Source: Ctenosaura bakeri
Lineage: Eukaryota > Chordata > Lepidosauria > Squamata > Iguanidae
Assembly (NCBI GenBank): GCA_948474755.1
Contig: CAOLHI010000417.1
Location: 124,001-188,000 of the forward strand
DNA: 64,000 bases
Reading direction: 5' to 3'
Shown here: positions 24,259 through 35,055 of the stretch, in pieces
How positions within the stretch are numbered: the stretch's first letter is position 1
How the letters are laid out: the number at the start of each line of letters is the position of its first letter
The notes under the pieces: model-generated
Told to the model about the DNA's origin: nothing
Databases searched by the model: none
The model's input: the letters and a program-made list of their open reading frames with translations, nothing else
Translations under genes and position numbers: made by a program

Positions 24259-26063
24259 CTGGTTCTCTCCACTGTCTCAGCACTTCCCCCCCCCCAATTG
24301 TTCACCTTTCCAGTTAACGTCTTCATAATGGATGTATCATTTGGAGCCTGACAACAAAATGCACTGTCAGAGACAACATATGCTTTGTCTTATAATATTT
24401 GCAAAAGAAATTCTGAACTCAACAAAAATTGTTTTCTGTCTTTGCAGTTGGCCATCTGTCAGGTTTATCAAGTCACCTTGATGTCAAACCCAGACATGTA
24501 GAGCCCAATTGAAATGGATCTCAAAAGCTAATGTTTCTCAAGAATCTGAGATTGTGTTATTCTTTATATGCATGGAAGTAACTGACTCTATCCTAATAAT
24601 TGTGCTGAGATTGCCAGGCAGGCAATTTCTCTCTACCTCCATCTATGCAATCAACATGTGAAAAAAATCTGAATTAGTTGATGTAATGTTTTAAAAACCC
24701 TTTTTACTATATTGAGAGAAATTAAGGTTACAGGCAGGAGATCAGGCTGTACTTACTGACAGGAAAGGTGTCTCTTGAGTACCCTATAAGACTCAAGATA
24801 ATGGCAAAATAATATGGACAGATGACGTAACATATTTGGGTGAATATAGGTCTTGGTTTGGGGATATGCCATTTCACTTTCTCAACCAACCATGAATCTA
24901 ACTTTGAACAACTACTAGTATTAGCTTAAGTAATTGTGAAAATACAAAAAGCACAACACAAGTTTAGTGGTAAACACATGTTCTATGATAACATCTGAAA
25001 GCTGATCCCAAACTTCTTTACAAAGAACTTCCAGATGTGATATGTTTATAAGGGAATAGAAAATAAGAAGGAAAAAAAGTTCCTTTTCTAACCCATATCA
25101 ATTTCTTTCTGCTACTACAAATTACATGGTATCATTATTTTTAGAGATAATGGCAACAAACCAACAATTTTTCCCAGAATGCCTTGGGAATAAAACTACT
25201 AAATGAAGTTGCACAGTTCTATAGACATTCTAGGACACAAATATGTGTTCATACACAAGGACACCTGTTACCAGCCCTTGTAAGTTCCTTGAATTCTTTC
25301 TCTTTACCTCACTGTGTATCACAGTTTTCATCACTTGTGAATAGGTCAGTGAAAATAAGTGGATGGGAAGTACCATTCAACTTAGCACAAAACAAAATGT
25401 ATTTGATTATTTTTTAACATTGCTTCAGATTTTCTTTGTTGAAATTTTGCATTAAGGTACGCCAAGTGCTTTGGCTATTTTTCCAAAAACAAAATATTAA
25501 CAAATCAAGCTGGGGGAAACTTTCCCTTTAATCACATCAGTGTGGGAAACTTGAAGAAAACTGTAGTTAAAGATGTTATTAATGTATTTTGCAACCATTC
25601 ATTTTGTGAGGTTTACTATCTAGAGAAATCAGCAAACTGGCCAACTGCAAAAGGACCAACATTCACCAATAATACAGCTGGAAGCTTTCCAATAGCAGTC
25701 TTTAATCAGAATGCCTGAAGGAATCCAGGTCAAGAGGTGAGTTTACTGCTTATTGAATCTATAAATAACTAGCCCTTCACTTCTCTAAACATATAGTAGG
25801 ACACTCATATAATAGAATATATTAAATGTAATAAACCACATTAATGTGACATTAAGGGTACAAAATTATACAGTAAGAAATCATGAAATGTGAAGTTTAA
25901 AGCTGTGCACATAATTTTATCTGTATTTTCCTGGGAACATAAATCACAGAATTGTTGTTAGTTGCAATCTACCACTCTAGCCAAACATAGGCATCCATGC
26001 AAGTTTCAGAGGGGAGATGGAGATAACATAAAAAATGAGCCAAAGATATGTGAACTTTTTTAA

Positions 26064-26107
<44 letters not shown>

Positions 26108-26109
26108 AA
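26064..26109. repeat. (GAAA)n microsatellite
   Basis: About 11 uninterrupted AAAG/GAAA units. Confidence 0.95.
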
Positions 26110-26493
26110 TCTTAAAATTCGAAAGTATAACTGTTTTGAGTATATTCCTTCACCTTTTTATATGTCTGGTTAACCAAGATAATATTTATACTAATGTCGA
26201 ACAAATGACATTCCAATATATCCAGATTAATTATTAATTTATTTTCATAATTAATTTTCAGCCGGAGAAGGGGTAAACACCACTACAATCTGTAGCTAAC
26301 TTAATATAGTCCAAAATCACTGCAAGCCACTTGGTGGATTAATTCCTTATTAATCTGTAATCCAAGCAAACAGTTCATAGTGTTAGATGGGTGAGAGAAG
26401 AGGAGACGTATTGTCAAGATGGGGTAAGAAAGAAAAGTAGTACAAATCAGTGATTAAATGTAACTCAAAGATTATCAAATAACTTGTTTGGAA

Positions 26494-27072
26494 TACCTTT
26501 CCACAGCAATCTGCAGTGTTTAAACACACTTCCCACAATCCGCAGACAGGAATTTAATTTTAGGTTGTGGCACCATTGCGGGAAACAATGCCAGTCAGTG
26601 TAACATATGACAATCTCTCTCTCTCTCTCTCCAGCCCTTTCCACACCAGGCTATTAAAATGGCGCAGAGCGACCTCCGGCAGAGGTCTTCTGCACCATGG
26701 AGTGGACTGGGGTGGACTACTTTTTGTAGTTCCACACCTCAGTCCAGTTTGGAGCGATCGGAACTGGTCACGCAGTGTGCTTTTTAAAAACCTCTTTTTA
26801 AAAACTCCGTGTTGCTCCGTCACCATGCTCTGGTGCAGATTTGCAGGCACACACTAGTGCACGCCTGCAGATCTGCCAGGGGTGGACTTTAGGCTGCCGA
26901 GCTTCTCCAGTTGGTGAAGAGCCTCCACCAACTGGAAGCCGCCATTTTGGATGCCGGAGCAGTGCGGAGCGATGAGCTCGCACTGCTCCTCATCCCAACG
27001 GACTCGCCTGGATGCTGAAGAAATCTGGTGAGTCCCGTTTTTGTGCGGTTCCTTTCCCACATGCGGAAACAT

Positions 27073-27075
<3 letters not shown>
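26494..27075 (-). mobile_element. GC-rich non-autonomous DNA transposon (copy 2, inverted)
   Basis: Shares blocks with the element at 15797-16359 but in reverse orientation: 'ccacacctcagtcc', the 'ctgcagatctgcc' region, 'ccagttggt', CCATTTTGGATGCCGGAGCAGT, and the 'gcactgctcc' block. Only one CAAAATGG unit is present here, against four in copy 1. The ends, ACCTTTCCAC on the left and ATGCGGAAAC on the right, are decayed versions of the shared terminus, so the borders are approximate. No transposase is encoded. Confidence 0.65.

Positions 27076-27116
<41 letters not shown>
27073..27116. repeat. (TC)n(TA)n compound microsatellite
   Basis: TC units (27073-27098) pass directly into TA units, abutting the right end of the GC-rich element. 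Confidence 0.95.
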
Positions 27117-27487
27117 AAATCTATGTTCACAAATACGTTCACACATTAAAAAGAACAACAACCCACTATTGACTAAAATAGATGGAATTAGTTTTAGGGG
27201 CCTGCTGGTGGGGGGAGAAAAGAAAATAAGGAATGTAGCAGCATATTAAAAATGAACTGGTTTTTATTTTTAATGTTTGCTAAAAATGAATATCATAAGC
27301 ACTTCAATGGATTGATAGCCAATTGAACATTGGAAACTCAGTTGCCCATTGAGTAATGTAAAAAGTCTCATCTTTACTTGAGAACCATGAAACTTGGTTT
27401 GGATGGAAATGTTAGCATTAAAGTTAATTCACAAACAGATATATTAACTTTCAAATTAATTCATATGGATTAATTGTATGTGCATGT
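27117..27487. other. AT-rich DNA, no gene seen
   Basis: No recognisable feature. Confidence 0.5.
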
Positions 27488-27738
27488 GCCTTCAAGTTAT
27501 ATGTCAGCTTATGGAGACCCCATGAATTCCATAGGTTGCTTTTGTTTTTATTTTTGTTTCTGTTTTTTTTTATTTTGGCAAGGAATATTCAGATATGGTT
27601 TTGCCAGTTGCTTGCTCTGAAATATAGCCCACAGCACCTGGTATTTGTTAGCAGTCTCCTATTGAGGTAGTAACCAGGGCTGACTCTGCTTAGTTCCCAA
27701 GATCAGTAGAGATCTGGTGCCTTTAGAGTGTTTACTAC
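27488..27738 (-). repeat. 5S rRNA-derived SINE, antisense
   Basis: On the minus strand the head reads 'ccagatct', 'actgatcttgggaactaagc', 'agagtcagccctggttactacc', then 'ataggagact'. These are diverged forms of internal 5S rRNA (the 'gatctcggaagctaagcagggt' and 'ggttagtacttggatgggagac' regions). The middle holds 'gggctatatttcagag' and 'tattccttgcca', and the tail 'acttgaaggcacatg' matches the tail of the tRNA-derived SINEs. A poly-T/A run has expanded inside. It is a retroposon with a 5S-type pol III promoter, not a 5S gene. Confidence 0.8.
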
Positions 27739-27798
27739 TGACTAATTACTTTCATGAAAATTAATGAAGATTATAAAATTGACATTTTATAATATCTT

Positions 27799-28241
27799 CC
27801 AGAGGAGGGTGACCAAAATGGTAAATTGTCTGAAAGTTAGGCCCTATAAGGAGAAGCTTAAGGAGCTAGGAATGTTTAGCCTGAAAAAAAAAAAAAGTTA
27901 AGAGGAGATATGATAGCCATTGTTTAAATATTTTAATGGATGTCATGTTGAAGATGTAGAAAGTTTGTTTTCTGCTGCCCCAGAAACTATGACACGGAGC
28001 AATGGATTCAAACTACAGGAAAAGAGTTTTCATCTAAACATCAGGAAGAACTTCCTGATAGTCAGAGCTGTTCAACAGTGGAAAATGCTGCCTCAGAGTG
28101 TGGTGGAATCACCTTCTCTGGAGGTTTTTAAGCAGAGGCTAGATAGCCATTTGCTGGGTGTGCTTTGAGTGTTTGCTCTTGCACAGCAAGGGATTGGACT
28201 CGATGGCCATTGTGGTCTCTTCCAACTCTATGATTCTATGA
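27799..28241 (+). mobile_element. CR1 LINE, 3' end
   Basis: The sequence moves from the CR1 ORF2 C-terminal region ('agaggagggtgaccaaaatgg', 'aggagatatgatagcc', 'aacatcaggaagaacttcctg') into the typical 3' UTR ('ggattggactcgatggcc', 'ttccaactctatgattctatg'). The end with repeated ATTCTATG-like octamers is diagnostic of CR1, which has no poly-A tail. A frame at 27920-28168 keeps about 80 residues ending in a FKQRLDSHLLG-like motif. The 5' part is truncated. Confidence 0.9.
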
Positions 28242-29589
28242 CATTTACATTGATCATTAATAACTAGTTAGTACACATTCATATTAAGTTTAGAAATGTC
28301 AGTTAAAATTTCAAAAATGGAGCCCCCAGTTTCTAGTGTTAAAAAGCCAATGGGTTATAAGCAATTAATTTCCAAGCACTCAACTGAAAATCAGTAGATT
28401 GAAACAGGTGCAAAATATTCCTAATATTTTATTTCCTTTTTTAAAAAAGGCATGTCTAAAACATGTTCTAAGTAGTTGCTTTTTAGGCCTGCCAACATAG
28501 CAACTTTTGAATTAAAGAAAAAAAGAAAATTCTTCAACTCTATTTGGGCAAATCCATTCTGAAATGTCTAGCAGGGTCTCTGGGACAAGGAAGGGCATGA
28601 GTAAATATCCTATCTTCATGTGTGTCTGGGGTTAAGAACAACTGTGGTGAACTCTCACTTCAAGAGAACCATGAAAACCTTGCAATGCTGTTCCAAACTG
28701 AATGTGGCCAGTTTGATCTCAGGGTATTGTGAGAATCTAGTGACATGCTATAAATATTATATTAAGCTGGTTTCTGTGTTTTCTTTTTCCTCTTAGTTAT
28801 TTTATAGACAGCACTTCAAGTTCCAGGTTCATTAGTTACTAGCAGAGATATTTAAACTTAAAAAGACACCTTGCATACTCAGGGCAATGCCAAATGACTG
28901 TATTGACATTAAGTTGGTGACTGGTTGTCTTTTAATTCTCCTATGGTTTTGTCAATAACTATGAATAATAAATAGCAATAAAAGAGAATCTCTCTGCATG
29001 AGTTTGCCTGCCCGTGGAAGCTATTGTTCCAGTTTACCTCAAAATCTGACAAAATGTTTTGGGTTAGTATCTTAGTTTGGTGCCAACTTTTGTCTCAAAA
29101 TTCCAAACACAGAGCTCATTAGGAGAAAAGAGATAGAGAGATAAAGAGAGAGAGAGAGGCATCTATAACTTATCAGGAAATTGTGGGGGACACTTTGAAA
29201 CGTGAAACTGTGAGCTTTTGGGGGTTGGTTTTCTTTTGTTTTTGCTTTGTCTGGTTGTTGCTCAAGTAGAAGTAACTAGCTTCAAGGTATAGAGAGAGAG
29301 AGAGAGAGACTTGTCAAAACACTTTTTTTAAAGCCTTGAGAAACATAAGTGAGAAAATCTTCAACTGACAAGAATATTCACAGTTGTGGACTTATTATGT
29401 GTAAAATTCACAAGTGGGCTTTTTTTACACACACACAAAATGATGTTTTCTGCACAAGAAACATCTTCTGTGCACTAAAGAATGTTCCTATGCAGACATA
29501 TTGTTTTCTATGCAGTACATGTTGGTTCATGTGCAAAAAAATGCTGCAATGGAGACTTATCTTTGCACTGTCAACTAAGCATCTTGGTA
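28242..29589. other. Unique AT-rich DNA, no gene seen
   Basis: Short (GA)n runs near 29136-29158 and 29288-29309. No exon or repeat family recognised. Confidence 0.5.
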
Positions 29590-30192
29590 ACCAAGTACAG
29601 AAACTCCAACTGTTTCAAAAGTCAGCAGTCTGATGGGTTACAGGTACCTCAAGGAGTGACAATATCACGTCCATATTAAAATCACTCTCCTGGCTGCCAG
29701 TTAGTTTCTAGGCAAAGTACAAAAGTTTTGGTTATTACCTTTAAAGTCATACATGGTTTCAGTTGAAGTTACATGCAGGAACACTTTCTCTTTTTAAACC
29801 TGCCCCATACACTCATGTCCTTGGGGGGCCATTTACTTAAACCAGACAGCTTTACGCTGGCAATGGTCACTCAGAAAACGTTTTCATTGGCTGCCCCCAC
29901 ACTGTGGAATGACCTGCCAGAGGAGATTTGACAGCAAAATAGGGTGTCTGAATTTTAAAAAGTACCAAAGACCTATCTCTCCTGTCAGGCCTACCCAGTC
30001 AATCTTTAATTATGAATTTTAATAGATGTATTTCAAATGGTTTTATATGTTTTTAGTGTATTTTAATCTATAATATGTTTTTTGTTGTATTTTAATTTAT
30101 GTTATACCCCACCTCAAGCCTTGGGGAGAAGTGGTAAGGAAATAATAATATTAACGACAACAACAACAACAGCAACAACAACAACAACAGCC
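29590..30192 (+). mobile_element. Old L2-type LINE 3' end
   Basis: Decayed codons match the 22.3 kb copy in the same order: QKLQLFQKSAV (matching WKLQLIQNMAA), 'tcctggctgccagttagtttc' (LHWLPISF), 'gtggaatgacctgccagag' (WNGLPEE), then a 3' UTR with 'taccccacctcaagcc' and a (CAA)n-type tail at about 30151-30190. Many stops; clearly older than the 22.3 kb copy. Confidence 0.8.
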
Positions 30193-32594
30193 ATCTTTCA
30201 CAAAATTTGTGTATTATTGATTTTTACAGGAAACAGCATTTTCTGCTCAGAAAACAGCTTTTTTTTCCCCCCTAGTTAGATAAACTAGCTCAATCTCTAT
30301 CTCTCTCTTTTTATGTGCTTTGTTTGGTCTTTTAAAGAGAAAAAAAAATTCTCTCGAAAAGCTGTGATCCTTCAAAAAGTAAACTTCTCAGTACAATATT
30401 CACAATATTTTCACTTTTGCTTCTGTCAGCTCATCTGAATGTCTTCTCTTATCCACAGTGATATATGACAAAAGAGGTTGTTTTGTTCTGCTTTTTTCCT
30501 ACCTGTCTAATTCCTTTCCCCTATCTTGGACCTTCAGAAGAAAGAGAACAGAGGGTGAAAATTATTACATACATACACATGTATACACCCACACATCATT
30601 AAATAAGCAGGACTAGGTTAAATATATTCTTCAGAAACACAGTGTGTTGCAAGGAATTTTGGGGTCGTGGTTTATGGTGACTCATCAGTTCATTTGCTCA
30701 AGGATCAATCTACTAGCATTGCCAATGGTGTTAGCCAAGTGAGCCATGCAGCAGCATGAGAGATTTTGCTCTTTGAATTATTTGAATGATTAGTGAATTT
30801 ACTTAACCTGTTAATACATTCACCACTGACTTTCTTTTGCTTAATAAAATAAAAAAAAAGATTTAAAGAAAAAACACAGATGAAAGATAAGAGGAAATCC
30901 TATTTCTGATGAAGCTAGAAAGTGGGGAGCCATGTTTGTTCTTATCTCTCTTAATATCACCAGAATATTTCTGTTGCAAGACAAAGACAAAATAAAGGAA
31001 GTCATATCCATCTAAATCAGAAAGTAGATGAGCATTCAACAGAACTGAGAGGACATAGTCTAAGAAAGATAGTCTGAGGATTCTCTGTATTCCTTCCTAT
31101 GTAAATTATGTGCATCTCACGTATGGGCTAGTAGAATTTCTTACATCTCCAACAATGTACAATGGAATCATCATTTCTTTTAGAACAAGGTATATAACTT
31201 TTTTGGTCCCCATTGGAGAAGCAAGATCTGCACTTTTGTGTGTTCGTGTGTGTCTACAGATATGTATTTATTCACAATTATTCCCCCTCTCCACTTGCAT
31301 ATGTGGAAAAAGCACTACACACATCTCAGCATTCGTGAAATAAAAGGTTTAAACTTCTGCTTCTTGATAACTGAGTTCTAGAGACCACCAGGATGTGATA
31401 CTGGGTATTAGCAATGGGAATAAAATGATTTTGATTTTGCATATTCTTCATCAGCTAGATTCTTAGGGAAGGTAGGAAGGATTCCATCAATTTCAGGAGA
31501 TGTCTAAGGATGGGAAAAACATGTGGTCTCTCAGGTTTTTCATCTCCTGCTTTAGTCCATAATCATCTGCAACATGATAGGCTTTCATAGCAGATGGGGG
31601 ATCCCTTTTCCTTGTTATCAAAATTGTTGCTTTTTTTTCTCTTCTGCAAAATATTATATTCAGGATTTCTTTGTCAGGAAAGTTTGTATGGCAGGACTTG
31701 TACTGCTCATTTCATCATATCATTATATTATTTCATCGCATCATTATATTTAGTCTTCTTCAAAATAACTTTCCAAACTCTACCCTGAAGATTAGACATT
31801 TTTCAAACTGCTCATCTAACAAGTGAATCTATATTTTCTGAAATAAATAGAGTTGATGCACACTGACTTCATGAAAGACAAGACACTTACCTTTTTGTAC
31901 AATGTAACCCACTTTTTAGATGGTGTAAGCCACTCTCTGCAAGAATAGAAATAACAGACAGCTATCAAGGTCCTCCTGTGATGAGGAGAAGCTGTATGAT
32001 GACATCTTGCTATCAGACCAATCAGAAAATGATGCCATCTTCCCCACCACACACACCCTACCCAAGTTAGAGAAAATAAGTTATTTTGGAACCAATGCAG
32101 AAAATCATATAAAATCTTACCATTGCTTGGAATAAAATGTAGAACATTAATCAAATAACAATTTATTTCCCTTCCACACCAATCACAATCTACTTAATGG
32201 TAGGGCTGGACTTAGTTAATACTCATAGAATTTGCCTCTGAGTTCAACTAATGAGACATCAGTCCTCTAACAGTGTGGCACTACTAACTCTGTCCGTCAG
32301 CTAATAATCTATGCATTTTGGTTCAGGTTTCTTTGTGATAAAAGCTGCTTTGCTCTAGAGAGATGACAAGGAGACTTTTTTTCATCAAAAAATTGATCCA
32401 TCTTGTAAATTGTATGAATAAAGGCATAAGGAAGGCAAAATCAAGGAATGTTGCAGAGATTTACATGATGTGAAAGTGAATTAGCAACACATCCCATTTT
32501 TCTGTCAAAGCAGAAGAAAGAGGAGGAAGAAAGAGAGGAGGAAACAATACAGTGCAGATAAGAAGACCTTTGGGAGGGGTGGATCATTTATCAT

Positions 32595-32634
<40 letters not shown>

Positions 32635-34228
32635 TTCATTTGCTGAGAAAATGACCTGGATAACAACTGTTCAGCAACTAAGCCTGGGTGCATATTTGAA
32701 AATTCAGAACAAAGCTGCTTGTCTCATTTTTTCTTCCAGCAACCAAAAAAGTACAGTCTATTCCATGTTCAGTACCCGTAAAGAAAGTAAGGATGATAAA
32801 TAAGGCAGACCAAAATAGCCAACTTGAAATTTCTTGGAATAGGTGCAGCATTGTTACAGAGTCAGTGGGACACATCAATAATGAGAAAAGTTTTAAAGGA
32901 AGTACGATGAAGTAATTGAAAATAGTTCAGAACAATGACATATCTCACCTTTTGTGACCTTATAATTCAGAGCTAATCATTGCAGTATTAGGCGAATATG
33001 ACATGTTAATTAGGATATTAAAGTATAGCAGGCCCTTTGTGCTGAGATAATTAAGGTTGGTTGTTTTAACATTTCCATTATAAAGCCCATTTACCATGGG
33101 GAACATAACTTACTCAGGAAAAAGGAAAAAAAAAACACCAATCATTCTGGGTAGAACTTTATATTTAGCTGACTCACTACAGAGAGAGGTGTGTGTACTT
33201 GTTAGCATATTTTCTTGAAAAATAGTTGTTATTTCTTTTAAACAAATAAATGTTGAAATGAAAACCAGTTGCCTTATATCTTTCACTTTGACTTTCTTTA
33301 TTATTTCCTTTCAATTTTAAGATTATAGTCCCAATGTAGAAAGTACGACTTTCCTATAAACTCAGATATTTATGGTTCTAGGAAGTGGTAAGTGATGAAA
33401 TATACCATAACTGAAGAGCTCAGTTGTAGCTAGGAATGGTTGCCATGTTAGTGTTTGTTTGACAAAAGGCTTAATCTGATCTGAGGTTGAGTGAAAATGT
33501 TTGATCTTCCAGAATTTTGTGTAAACAGGAACCTTGGAATTGTTGTAAATGTTATATAAGATCTACAGAGATATTGTAGATGTGAGAAGACACTGAATGT
33601 TTTTGTTTTTTCTTTGACAAAACACTGAATTTTATATTAACTATTGATGAAGATTCCACCATTCCGTGACCATGGGAATGGGAAAAGGTGGTCTCTCTGT
33701 CTCTCTCTCTCATATGCTTGCATAGATGCCGCCCCCTCAAACAAACAAAAAAAAACAAGTTTCTTTGTTCAAAAAAGGAATCTACTGGCAAGGTCCCTAG
33801 CTAGGGTGCTTGCTTTTTTTTTTAAATCTGCCTCTATGTGCTGTGAGAGAAATGAAGTGTCTACGAAGGAGAGAACACTCATGGCAGAAAGGTAGAAAAT
33901 GGATGTGTGTGTGCATCAGAAGAAGACTACTAAACACCATTTTTCAGAGAATATCATTTTTCAGAGCACTCATCCTCTTGTCCAGACCAGAGGACAAGAG
34001 GAAGAATCTCAGGATGAGAATCCAAACCACGGGGAAGAATATATAATTTAATCATTTTTTTCTTCATACTACAAAATAGCCTTTCTTTCTTTTTTTCTTT
34101 CTTTTTCACAGAAATGTTCTTTTCTGCATAAAAAAAGGTGTCATATTCGGCACTACAAACTCACCTGCATTTTTCATTGGTTCTTATTTGAACCAAACTG
34201 TGAAAATTGTTCTCCATTCAGGAATCTC
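30193..34228. other. Unique AT-rich DNA, no gene seen
   Basis: Holds a (TA)n microsatellite (separate entry). The stretch about 32940-33090 is non-repetitive and rich in TAAT-type sites, a possible conserved non-coding element. A 112-codon minus frame at 31816-32154 has no domain support. Confidence 0.5.
32597..32631. repeat. (TA)n microsatellite
   Basis: About 17 TA units. Confidence 0.95.
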
Positions 34229-34231
34229 CTA

Positions 34232-34753
34232 GGCCCTTTTCACATTGAGGCTTCTCATGCGAGCGGGGAGGGTGGCTCGCGTGAGAAGACTCCTCCAGGA
34301 GGCTGCCGTTTTCCCCCTTGTTCCTTCCGCAGGTGAAGGAACGAGGGGGAAGCGGCAGCCTCCCGGAGGAGCCTTCTTGCGCGAACCGCCCTCCCCTCCG
34401 GGCGAAGCAGGAGGCTGGCGCGAGCCGCCCCCCCTGCTGGATGCAGGAGGCTGTTGCGTCCGTCACGCTAGCGCTCCGCCCCACCTCTTCCTTCCGCAGG
34501 GGTGGAGGGAAGGAAGCGCGACCCAGCCACCTCCCCTACGCTCCGTACAGGAGGTAAGTGCACGTGGGCACCGGGAGCATTGCGCGAGCGTGGGTGATTT
34601 TCGCTTTGAGGTGAAAATCAAAAAACCCGTGATCGCGCCGCTGCAGCCCCGTGAGCACGGCGGAAGTGGGAGTGCGTCGTGCAGAGCGATGCTCCCACTC
34701 CCGCGAGGCTCACGGGGGCTGTCGTGCAACAGAAAGCCCGTGCGAAAAGGGCC
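34232..34753 (-). mobile_element. CpG-rich non-autonomous DNA transposon with exact CTA target duplication
   Basis: The termini GGCCCTTTTCACA (left) and TGCGAAAAGGGCC (right) are inverted repeats, and CTA lies immediately outside both ends (34229-34231, 34754-34756). Content matches the elements at 51.55 and 53.73 kb in reverse orientation: the block 'gctcccactcccgcgaggct' is here at the right end, but at the left end there in complement. Internal hairpins are evident. The 170-codon frame at 34245-34757 is low-complexity and shadowed by frames on the other strand. No transposase. Probably PIF/Harbinger-like. Confidence 0.8.
34552..34559 (+). promoter_or_regulatory. Consensus 5' splice donor AG|GTAAGT carried by the transposon
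   Basis: AGGTAAGT matches the U1-binding donor consensus. The equivalent site occurs at the same internal position in the other two copies (minus strand, 51746-51754 and 53920-53928). Use as a splice site is untested. Confidence 0.45.
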
Positions 34754-35055
34754 CTAATTAGGCTTTCCCAACACTCCAGAATTTTTCTTTTTCTTTTTTC
34801 TTTTTTGAGGGACAAAGAACGGGGTCTGTGATTACCCTTTGTTCGAATATTCTTTCACTCTTCCTCTCCCCTCCTCTTCCTCCTCTCCACGAAGTTTCTG
34901 ATATTATGGACAACACCAGGATTCAATGAGAGGAAGCTGTCAGTGTGGTTAAAATACTGAACTGTCTCCGGAATCACTGAATATATTACCACAATGGTTG
35001 TTGCTTTGTGGCTTTTGCTAATTTTGGCTAACTTTTCCTGTTTTGTTGTGATCTT
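34754..35055. other. Short spacer, no gene seen
   Basis: Contains a T-rich run and CCTCTTCC-type pyrimidine repeats near 34860-34890. Confidence 0.5.

Larger units (their letters stand above)
23686..26490. other. Unique AT-rich DNA with microsatellites, no gene seen
   Basis: Contains (CA)n at 24193-24218 joined to (AT)n at 24221-24254, and (GAAA)n at 26064-26109. A short direct duplication of 'gtacatatctgattgcat' lies near 24041-24080. No exon recognised. Confidence 0.55.

Noticed and set aside
27640..27738. 5S rRNA gene or pseudogene
   Set aside because: Only internal portions of 5S are present and they are fused to a SINE body and tail, so it is a SINE.
30907..30924. Second hammerhead core (CTGATGA followed by GAAA)
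   Set aside because: Only five bases separate the two core parts, leaving no room for stem II, and no stem I pairing is found.
34245..34757. 170-codon frame in GC-rich DNA
   Set aside because: It lies inside a transposon with inverted ends, is low-complexity, and frames of similar kind occur on the opposite strand.
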